From an uncultured Steroidobacter sp. (GTDB taxonomy: Bacteria > Pseudomonadota > Gammaproteobacteria > Steroidobacterales > Steroidobacteraceae): DNA of 6,910 bases. Where the stretch lies: positions 1-6,910 of the forward strand of contig CAMLEO010000341.1 of NCBI GenBank assembly GCA_946478975.1. Reading direction: 5' to 3'. Positions 1 through 4,310 of this stretch are shown here, piece by piece; the first letter of the stretch is position 1, and the number at the start of each line of letters is the position of its first letter. The position numbers were made by a program, and so were the translations under genes. Below the pieces are notes generated by a model, which had not been told where the DNA came from, made no database searches, and was given only the letters and a program-made list of their open reading frames with translations.

Positions 1-186
1 TGGCCCGGCCAGGCGTGCGGCTACAACGTCGGCCATAGCGAGATCAACCGGCTGCGCACCAAGGCACAACAGGCGCTCGGCCCGAAGTTCGACCTGCGCA
101 AGTTCAACGATGCGGTGGTCACCGGCGGCGATGTGCCGATGGTCGTGCTGGCAAGAAACATCGACGCGTTCATCAAGCGCGGCTGA
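1..186 (+). CDS. DUF885 family protein, C-terminal 61 residues (5' end outside window)
   Basis: An open frame enters from the left edge in frame 1 and stops at TGA 184-186. The visible peptide starts WPGQACGYNVGH, then has a helix beginning EINRLRTKA, then the segment LGPKFDLRKFNDAVV and GGDVPMVVL. This order (PGQA.sY..G, LR..A, FDLR.FHD.V, G..P...L) is the usual C-terminal end of DUF885 proteins, a family of presumed zinc-dependent, often secreted hydrolases. The family's His in FHD is Asn here. The catalytic region lies outside the window, so activity cannot be judged. The next gene starts 13 bases after the stop on the same strand, which suggests co-transcription. The family call is from recognised motifs and not from a search. 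Confidence 0.8.
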   Translation, partial: WPGQACGYNVGHSEINRLRTKAQQALGPKFDLRKFNDAVVTGGDVPMVVLARNIDAFIKRG

Positions 187-199
187 TCGGAGCGACATC

Positions 200-1063
200 A
201 TGCACAAGCTCCTTCTGCAAGCTGTTCTGTTCGCCGCCGTCGCGCTCAGCACGGCCGCGTTCGGGTGCGATCTCACGCCGAAGCAGCTGCAGAAGGAGTC
301 GCTCGCGATCCTGAAAAAAGCCTATCCGGAACGCACCTTCTCGGCCGGACGCGAGGAGGACATGATCCGGATGGGCAAGGCGGAGCTCGGGCTGGACAAT
401 CTTTATAACAAGCTGTGCTCCGAATCCCTCACACCGGCCGAGCGCGCCAGGCAGATCCAGCGGCACTTCGAAAACATCCTCGCCATGGTGGACGAGCACG
501 AGGCGCAGCAGCCCAAGACCTGGGCCGAAGCCAAGGAACTGGTGAACCTGCAGCTCGCGGCGCAAAGTTATTTGCAACCGTTGATCGCAAGCGCCGAGCT
601 CGTCCATCGTCCGTTCACCGAAGGCATCCTCATCGCAGTCGTGGTGGATGCAGGCGATGGCTACGGTTACGTGCGGCGTGACGATCGCGAGAAGTGGCAG
701 GTGTCCGAGGCGGAGCTGTTCGAGCAGGCACAAAAGAACCTGGAACGTTCGGCTCGTGAAATCACGTTGCACGAAGGCCGCAGCAGCGACAAGTTGCTTG
801 CGATCCAGGAGAACGACGGCTACGACGCCGCGCGCATCCTCGTGCCATCAGTTCGCAAGCACGCCGCCGAGCTGCTCGGTGAACCGTTCTACGTCGGCAT
901 TCCCAATCGCGACTTCATCGTCATGTGGAGCACCGCGAACAGCCCGGAATTCCACCAGTCGACGCGCAGCATGCTCACCAGCGACTTCGCCACTCAGCCC
1001 TACTCCATCTCCGGCGATGTGTTCGAAGTCTGGGCCGACGGACGCATTCAACGAGTGAAGTGA
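200..1063 (+). CDS. Secreted DUF1444 (YtpQ-like) family protein
   Basis: This encodes 287 residues. The ATG at 200 was chosen because GGAG (189-192) lies seven bases upstream and because the protein then begins with a typical Sec signal (MHKLLLQAVLFAAVALSTAAFG). The in-frame ATG at 110 would run through the preceding gene and give an unlikely N-terminus. FGC at residues 21-23 is only a weak lipobox, so ordinary signal peptidase cleavage is more likely. Residues 30-125 are helical and charged. Residues 140-287 carry the DUF1444 pattern: LIAVVVD near 144, RDDREKW at 160-166, NDGYDAARIL at 205-213, and GIPNRDFIV at 233-241. The biochemical role of DUF1444 is not known to me. Bacillus YtpQ is cytoplasmic, so the export signal is a difference worth noting. 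The gene is probably co-transcribed with the DUF885 gene. Its stop faces the antiporter stop six bases away. Confidence 0.75.
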   Translation: MHKLLLQAVLFAAVALSTAAFGCDLTPKQLQKESLAILKKAYPERTFSAGREEDMIRMGKAELGLDNLYNKLCSESLTPAERARQIQRHFENILAMVDEHEAQQPKTWAEAKELVNLQLAAQSYLQPLIASAELVHRPFTEGILIAVVVDAGDGYGYVRRDDREKWQVSEAELFEQAQKNLERSAREITLHEGRSSDKLLAIQENDGYDAARILVPSVRKHAAELLGEPFYVGIPNRDFIVMWSTANSPEFHQSTRSMLTSDFATQPYSISGDVFEVWADGRIQRVK

Positions 1064-1069
1064 GCTGCT

Positions 1070-2341
1070 TCAGGCGCGCGCTTCCCGCTGACCGAACAAC
1101 GTCAGCAGCGGCCCGGTCAACATCGTGGTGATCAGGGCCATGATGACCAGCATCGTGAAAATGCGCGGCGAGAGAATGCCGAGGTCGTAGCCGATATTGA
1201 GCACGATCAGCTCCATCAAGCCGCGAGTATTCATCAGTGCGCCCAGCTGCAACGAGTCACGCCAGCCCATACCGGTGAGTCGCGCAGCCACCGCACTCGC
1301 GCCGAGCTTGCCGAGCGTGGCCAGTGCGATGATCAGCAGGCACAGCAGCCAGCCTTGCAGGTCGTTGAGCAGCCCGACCTGAGTTCGCAGGCCGGTGAAA
1401 GCAAAGAACAACGGCAGCAACAGCACCGAGCTGAACTTTTCCACGCGTGCGTTGATGCGTTCACGAAAGCCCTGCGCATCGGGCATGACCACGCCGGCGA
1501 GAAACGATCCAAACAACGCGTGAATGCCGATCACTTCCGTGCTCAGCGCGCTCGCCAGCACGACGCCGACGACGAGTGCCAGCGTTCCGCCCGATACCTC
1601 TTCGCTCAGCAACCGCTCCGGCCCCAGCCAGCGGGGCAGCCAGCGGCGCACACCGAACATCATCAGCGCAATAAACATCAGCGCCAGCGCCAGCGTCACC
1701 GCCGCGCCCAGCATGCTGCTGGATTTCACGATGCCGACCACGAACGCCATGATGCTCCAGGCAGTGACGTCGTCGACCGCCGCGCAGGTGATTGCCGTGC
1801 TGCCCAGCGCGGTTCGGGATAAACCGCGCTCCTGAAGAATTCGCGCCAGCACTGGAAATGCAGTGATGCTCATGGAGATGCCCATGAAGAGCGCATAGCC
1901 GGTGAATGTGGCGCTCGGCCCGGACAGACGCTCGAACGTGAAATACGCGAGACCGGCACCGAGCAGAAATGGCGCCAGGATGCTGGCATGACTCACCGCG
2001 ACCGCTTCTTTGGCGCGGCCGCGAACATGCGTCAGGTCCAGCTCCATGCCCACCGAAAACATGAACAGGCAGATGCCGATCTGGCTCAGCAGTTTCAGCG
2101 TGCCGAGCGACTCGGACGGAAATACAAACGCTGCTGCCGCCGGCCACAGCGCACCGAACAACGACGGCCCCAGCGCAATGCCCGCCGCCATCTCCCCCAC
2201 CACCGCAGGCAAGCCAAAACGTTTGAAAACAGCGCCGGCGAGCCGCGCCGCGGCGATGATGACCAGCAGCTGGACCAGCAGGTGCGACAGCGGATCGTGC
2301 AAATTCGCGGCGATGTTTTGGAGCAGCGGCAACGAGTTCAT
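1070..2341 (-). CDS. CPA2/CHX-type cation:proton antiporter (Na+/H+ exchanger domain)
   Basis: This encodes 423 residues of an inner-membrane antiporter exchanging Na+ or K+ for H+, with many hydrophobic segments across its length. Family marks are GLPAVVGEMAAGIALGPS (43-60), FMFSVGMELDL (93-103), the unwound-helix motif ITAFPVLARIL (159-169), the ion-binding pair in AAVDDVTAW (Asp190, Asp191), GIHALFGSFLAGVVMP (272-287), Lys345 in LGKLGA, and NTRGLMELIVLNIG (371-384). The Asp-Asp pair with a later conserved Lys is the electrogenic pattern of NapA-like CPA2 members. HALFGSFLAG and NTRGL resemble the CHX branch. The protein ends straight after the membrane domain, so it lacks the TrkA-N/RCK domain of KefB and KefC. 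I place the start at ATG 2341 because the protein then begins just before the first membrane helix. A GTG at 2446 would add 35 non-hydrophobic residues and run into the promoter of the divergent gene. No good ribosome site precedes 2341, so the start is less certain than the family. The transported cation cannot be read from the sequence. Confidence 0.92.
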   Translation of the reverse strand: MNSLPLLQNIAANLHDPLSHLLVQLLVIIAAARLAGAVFKRFGLPAVVGEMAAGIALGPSLFGALWPAAAAFVFPSESLGTLKLLSQIGICLFMFSVGMELDLTHVRGRAKEAVAVSHASILAPFLLGAGLAYFTFERLSGPSATFTGYALFMGISMSITAFPVLARILQERGLSRTALGSTAITCAAVDDVTAWSIMAFVVGIVKSSSMLGAAVTLALALMFIALMMFGVRRWLPRWLGPERLLSEEVSGGTLALVVGVVLASALSTEVIGIHALFGSFLAGVVMPDAQGFRERINARVEKFSSVLLLPLFFAFTGLRTQVGLLNDLQGWLLCLLIIALATLGKLGASAVAARLTGMGWRDSLQLGALMNTRGLMELIVLNIGYDLGILSPRIFTMLVIMALITTMLTGPLLTLFGQREARA

Positions 2342-2429
2342 GCGCGGGAGTTTAACCCAGGCCGTGCAGGCGGGTTCGTACAACTGACCCAGGTTGCCCG
2401 ACACCTGCCAGCAGACTCCGCACCCGCTT

Positions 2430-2454
2430 GGAACCGAGTTGCACACGGTGCGTT
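2430..2454 (+). promoter_or_regulatory. Candidate ECF (EcfG-like) promoter for the DUF4142 gene
   Basis: GGAAC at 2430-2434 is followed by exactly 16 bases and CGTT at 2451-2454. This matches the published EcfG consensus of Alphaproteobacteria (GGAAC, 16-17 bases, CGTT). A start site near 2461 would leave a leader of about 40 bases before the ATG at 2501. Short motifs of this type can occur by chance, and no transcript data are available. No convincing sigma-70 promoter was seen for this gene. Confidence 0.45.
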
Positions 2455-2489
2455 CGCTTGGTGCCGAAGGGAGATTTCGTTTGCAACTT

Positions 2490-2498
2490 AAGGTGAGG
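2490..2498 (+). promoter_or_regulatory. Strong Shine-Dalgarno site of the DUF4142 gene
   Basis: AAGGTGAGG lies two bases before the ATG at 2501. The AAGG part sits seven bases from the start, a good spacing. It fixes the start of the DUF4142 gene and suggests efficient translation. Confidence 0.7.
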
Positions 2499-2500
2499 TT

Positions 2501-3118
2501 ATGAAATTTACGACAATGTTACTTATCGCCGCGCTCGGCACGGCCAGCGCGGTTGCAACTGCGCAGCAGTCGTCCACCACGACGACCAACAATCGGACCA
2601 CGGGCAGCATGCAGCCAAGTGACAGCACGGGCGATCGCATGGACGATCACGACCGCATGAGCGAACACAAGGGCGGCAAGGTTTCAGCGGCAGAGTTTGC
2701 AAAGAAGGCCGGCGCGGGCGGGGCCGCCGAAGTTGAAATGGGCAAATTGGGCGCCGCGAAGGCGACCGATCCCGAGGTGAAGGCGTACGCGCAGAAAATC
2801 GTCGCCGATCATACCAAGGCGAACAAAGAGCTGATGAAGGTGGCCCAGAGCAAGAACCTGGAAGTGCCGACCGAGCCGGACATGATGCACAAGGGCATGA
2901 TGAAGAAGTTCGAGCACCAGAAGGCGGACACGGACTTCAACCAGGATTACGTGCAGGAGATGGTGCGCGACCACAAGAAGGACATCGCGCTGTTCGAGAG
3001 CGTCGCGAACGACTCGACTGCGGATCCGGAGCTGCGCGCGCTGGCGAAGAAGACGCTGCCGACGCTGGAAGAGCACCTGGCGGATGCGCAGAAGCTCGAA
3101 GCGAAGTTCAAGAAATAA
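2501..3118 (+). CDS. Secreted DUF4142 domain protein
   Basis: This encodes 205 residues. A Sec signal peptide covers about residues 1-21, with cleavage predicted after Ala-Thr-Ala before QQ. Next comes a Ser/Thr/Asn-rich then Asp/His/Met-rich linker (22-58) and a DUF4142 domain from about 60 to 203. The domain is a predicted four-helix, ferritin-like bundle. Visible conserved points are the AAEFAKKA helix (63-70), AAEVEMGKLGAAKA (75-88), VKAYAQKIVADHTKAN (93-108), the central FNQDYVQEMVRDHKKDIALFE (146-166), and a last helix ending in LEEHL (189-193). Family members are periplasmic and are often induced by general stress or in stationary phase. Their molecular job is unsettled. His and Met residues on the helices and in the linker could bind metal, but that is inference. 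The gene has its own promoter candidate, a strong ribosome site and a terminator, so it looks monocistronic. Confidence 0.88.
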   Translation: MKFTTMLLIAALGTASAVATAQQSSTTTTNNRTTGSMQPSDSTGDRMDDHDRMSEHKGGKVSAAEFAKKAGAGGAAEVEMGKLGAAKATDPEVKAYAQKIVADHTKANKELMKVAQSKNLEVPTEPDMMHKGMMKKFEHQKADTDFNQDYVQEMVRDHKKDIALFESVANDSTADPELRALAKKTLPTLEEHLADAQKLEAKFKK

Positions 3119-3127
3119 CACTTCGCT

Positions 3128-3148
3128 CGATTGAACCGAAGTCAATCG
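3128..3148 (+). repeat. Inverted repeat (hairpin) in the 3' UTR of the DUF4142 gene
   Basis: CGATTGA (3128-3134) and TCAATCG (3142-3148) are perfect 7-bp arms around a seven-base loop. An alternative pairing, CTTCG (3121-3125) with CGAAG (3137-3141), excludes the first. There is no T-run after either, so this is not the terminator. It precedes the terminator hairpin by about 28 bases, giving a structured 3' UTR. Confidence 0.5.
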
Positions 3149-3175
3149 TGCGGGCCGCAAGGCTCGCCCGATCCG

Positions 3176-3207
3176 AAGGGCCAGCGGCTGGTGCGCTGGC
3201 CCTTTTA
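3176..3207 (+). terminator. Rho-independent terminator of the DUF4142 gene
   Basis: GGGCCAGCG (3178-3186) pairs perfectly with CGCTGGCCC (3194-3202) around a seven-base loop. It is extended by AA:TT at the base and followed by TTTT at 3203-3206. This is a canonical intrinsic terminator on the plus strand. On the minus strand the hairpin is followed by TTCGG with only two T residues, so it should work poorly for the converging small gene. Confidence 0.88.
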
Positions 3208-3227
3208 CTATCCTTCTTTACTGTCCT

Positions 3228-3455
3228 TCAATCGCCCTTGTCGCCCTGCCCGCGCTTCGCTTTGGTCTTGGCGCGCTTGCGCCGATCGCTGGCCAGCGAC
3301 CTGCCCACGTCATCGCTTTCTTTGAAGCGGCCTCTGGTGTTTCGACGCACGTAACGCTTGTCGCCCTTCGGCGCGATCAGCGTGCGCTTCGCGGCGGTCT
3401 TTTTCTTTTTCGACGACTTCTGCCTGGCGCGCTTGGCCCGTTTTTTCGTTGCCAT
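3228..3455 (-). CDS. Small, highly basic hypothetical protein (75 aa)
   Basis: This encodes 75 residues. The ATG at 3455 has a strong AAAGGAG site (3463-3469, minus strand) seven bases upstream. The composition is extreme: 17 Lys and 14 Arg (31 of 75) against about seven acidic residues. The N-terminal third is a Lys/Arg/Ala tail with a KKKK run at residues 16-19. The middle, RTLIAPKGDKRYVRRNTRGRF (24-44), followed by KESDDVGRSLASDRR, recurs in my recollection in small hypothetical proteins of many proteobacteria, but I know of no assigned function. The charge and the histone-tail-like N-terminus suggest binding to DNA or RNA, which is inference. It has no signal peptide or membrane segment. 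It lies 18 bases downstream of the DUF1264 lipoprotein gene on the same strand and is probably co-transcribed with it. Confidence 0.8.
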   Translation of the reverse strand: MATKKRAKRARQKSSKKKKTAAKRTLIAPKGDKRYVRRNTRGRFKESDDVGRSLASDRRKRAKTKAKRGQGDKGD

Positions 3456-3462
3456 GGTCTTG

Positions 3463-3469
3463 CTCCTTT
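3463..3469 (-). promoter_or_regulatory. Ribosome binding site of the small basic protein
   Basis: Read on the minus strand this is AAAGGAG, seven bases before the ATG at 3455. It supports a real gene despite the short length. It falls in the 18-base gap after the stop of the DUF1264 gene. Confidence 0.7.
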
Positions 3470-3473
3470 GGTT

Positions 3474-4205
3474 TTACTGCTTGGTCAGCTGCAGCTGCAG
3501 GATGACGCCTTTAGTCCAGGCGTCGGCTTGCGCATCGATTTCAGGATAAGGAATGCCGGCGCGCTTCTGGCGCAACCCGGCGCTCGAAACGTTGAAGCGC
3601 TGATCGCGCCCGGCGAGCAATTGTTGGTTGAGCTGGCCGTCGGCCGTGAAACCCATCATGAGCATCGGCGCGCCCACGGGCAGCGCCTGCTTCTGGTCCG
3701 TGTGCCAGGTGTGCCACGTCTTGCCGTAGGTTCCAGCCAGCCTGGTCATCAGCTCCCGCTCCGCGGGCTCGGGAATGCCAGGAGCGATCAGCGACCCCGA
3801 CCGCACCTCGTGCACGTGGCTGTGCCACAAATGTTTCTCTTCCACCGGCAGCCCTGCGAACAGCTTCTCGGTGACGATGTACTCCACCCCCATGAGCTTC
3901 GCGTCCTGGCCGTTGCCATCGAAGATCACGCATTGGATGACGTCTTCGTTGAGATGTCCGCAGTAGTGATGCGCTTCCATCTGCCCTTGCAGGTTGCCAT
4001 TGTAAAAATGGAAGCCATCGAGGTATGCATCGAGCGCCGACAGCGGCGTCTTGTCCTGCATGAGCCTGGCGCCGGACTCCAGCACCTGGGTCGTCGCGCT
4101 CTCTTTGCTCCCCGGTGCCGTGACATTCGACGATGTGTTCTCGCCGCCGCAGCCGGCCAATCCGACGCAGGCGAGCGCAGCTGAAAATGTTCCGAATCGG
4201 TCCAT
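3474..4205 (-). CDS. DUF1264 / oil-body-associated protein (OBAP) family lipoprotein
   Basis: This encodes 243 residues. The ATG at 4205 was chosen because CGGAGG (4211-4216) lies five bases upstream and the protein then opens with a lipoprotein signal ending Leu16-Ala-Gly-Cys19. A longer in-frame extension to 4370 would pass through the intergenic promoter region and hide that signal. After a Ser/Thr/Gly linker (20-53), a DUF1264 domain covers about 60-220. Its marks are LDGFHFYNG (62-70), EAHHYCGHLNED (77-88), QCVIFDG (91-97), GVEYIVTEKLF (106-116), EEKHLWHSHVHEV (122-134), LIAPGIP (139-145), TYGKTWHTWHTD (159-170), and LMMGFTADGQ (182-191). Nearly every one of these has a counterpart in plant OBAP1 proteins of seed oil bodies, so the family call is strong. 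The cluster of His, Trp and Cys residues (His79, His80, Cys82, His84, His128, His130, His165, His168) suggests a metal or ligand site, but no reaction is known. Lipidation would place it on the periplasmic face of a membrane. It probably heads a two-gene operon with the small basic protein. Confidence 0.9.
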   Translation of the reverse strand: MDRFGTFSAALACVGLAGCGGENTSSNVTAPGSKESATTQVLESGARLMQDKTPLSALDAYLDGFHFYNGNLQGQMEAHHYCGHLNEDVIQCVIFDGNGQDAKLMGVEYIVTEKLFAGLPVEEKHLWHSHVHEVRSGSLIAPGIPEPAERELMTRLAGTYGKTWHTWHTDQKQALPVGAPMLMMGFTADGQLNQQLLAGRDQRFNVSSAGLRQKRAGIPYPEIDAQADAWTKGVILQLQLTKQ

Positions 4206-4210
4206 GGCTG

Positions 4211-4216
4211 CCTCCG
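4211..4216 (-). promoter_or_regulatory. Ribosome binding site fixing the start of the DUF1264 lipoprotein
   Basis: CGGAGG on the minus strand, five bases before the ATG at 4205. It decides the start in favour of the lipoprotein signal over upstream in-frame start codons. Confidence 0.7.
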
Positions 4217-4234
4217 CTGCGCCAAGCAGGATCA

Positions 4235-4261
4235 CTGCACTCGAAAGACCGACCGGTGCAG
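4235..4261. repeat. Spaced inverted repeat CTGCAC / GTGCAG
   Basis: CTGCAC (4235-4240) and GTGCAG (4256-4261) are perfect 6-bp arms 15 bases apart. They lie just upstream of the DUF1264 gene, around the proposed -10 and start site on the minus strand. It could be an operator half-site pair, but six-base arms are short and the match may be chance. Confidence 0.25.
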
Positions 4262-4270
4262 CAAAGTTCC
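4244..4270 (-). promoter_or_regulatory. Possible ECF-type promoter for the DUF1264 operon
   Basis: On the minus strand GGAACTT (4270-4264) is the classical sigma-E type -35 element. After 15 bases comes TCTTT (4248-4244), a partial match to the TCTGA-like -10. A start near 4237 would give a leader of about 32 bases with the ribosome site at 4211-4216 inside it. The -35 is convincing; the -10 is not strong. Confidence 0.3.
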
Positions 4271-4283
4271 TGCGAAGGAACTT
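4264..4283. repeat. Perfect 8-bp inverted repeat with a four-base centre between divergent genes
   Basis: AAGTTCCT (4264-4271), GCGA, AGGAACTT (4276-4283). The outer GC pairs (4261-4262 with 4284-4285) could extend it past one unpaired A at 4263. It lies between the divergent DUF1264 and dehydrogenase genes. Each arm reads GGAACTT on one strand, so it may be two back-to-back ECF -35 elements or a dimeric regulator's operator. It has no T-run and so is not an intrinsic terminator. Confidence 0.6.
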
Positions 4284-4304
4284 GCCACACGCTGCTTGGT
4301 TGTA
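4277..4304 (+). promoter_or_regulatory. Possible ECF-type promoter for the dehydrogenase operon
   Basis: GGAAC at 4277-4281 is followed by 16 bases and GGTT at 4298-4301, one mismatch from the EcfG consensus. Read as sigma-E type it is GGAACTT, 16 bases, TTGTA, with a poor -10. The start site would fall at about 4308-4311, on or next to the ATG at 4311, implying a leaderless or nearly leaderless message. That fits the lack of a ribosome site there, but the evidence is only motif-level. Confidence 0.3.
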
Positions 4305-4310
4305 GCTGGC

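Noticed and set aside
110..199. Upstream ATG 110 for the DUF1444 gene
   Set aside because: It lies inside the DUF885 coding region and would bury the signal peptide; ATG 200 has a ribosome site.
173..772. 199-residue minus-strand open frame opposite the DUF1444 gene
   Set aside because: It is antisense to the better supported DUF1444 protein and has no start-site support or known motifs.
1461..2147. 228-residue minus-strand open frame inside the antiporter gene
   Set aside because: It is a shifted frame of the antiporter on the same strand, with none of the hydrophobic pattern.
2350..2380. Degenerate CGAAC-N16-GGTT on the minus strand upstream of the antiporter
   Set aside because: It has a mismatch in both promoter elements and nothing else supports it; likely chance.
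2342..2446. 35-residue N-terminal extension of the antiporter to GTG 2446
   Set aside because: The added residues are not hydrophobic or family-like and would overlap the promoter candidate of the divergent gene; ATG 2341 begins just before the first helix.
3176..3207. Bidirectional action of the terminator for the small basic protein gene
   Set aside because: On the minus strand the hairpin is followed by TTCGG and not a T-run, so intrinsic termination in that direction is not supported.
3468..4184. 238-residue plus-strand open frame opposite the DUF1264 gene
   Set aside because: The minus strand encodes an almost complete set of DUF1264 motifs with a ribosome site and lipobox; this frame has none.
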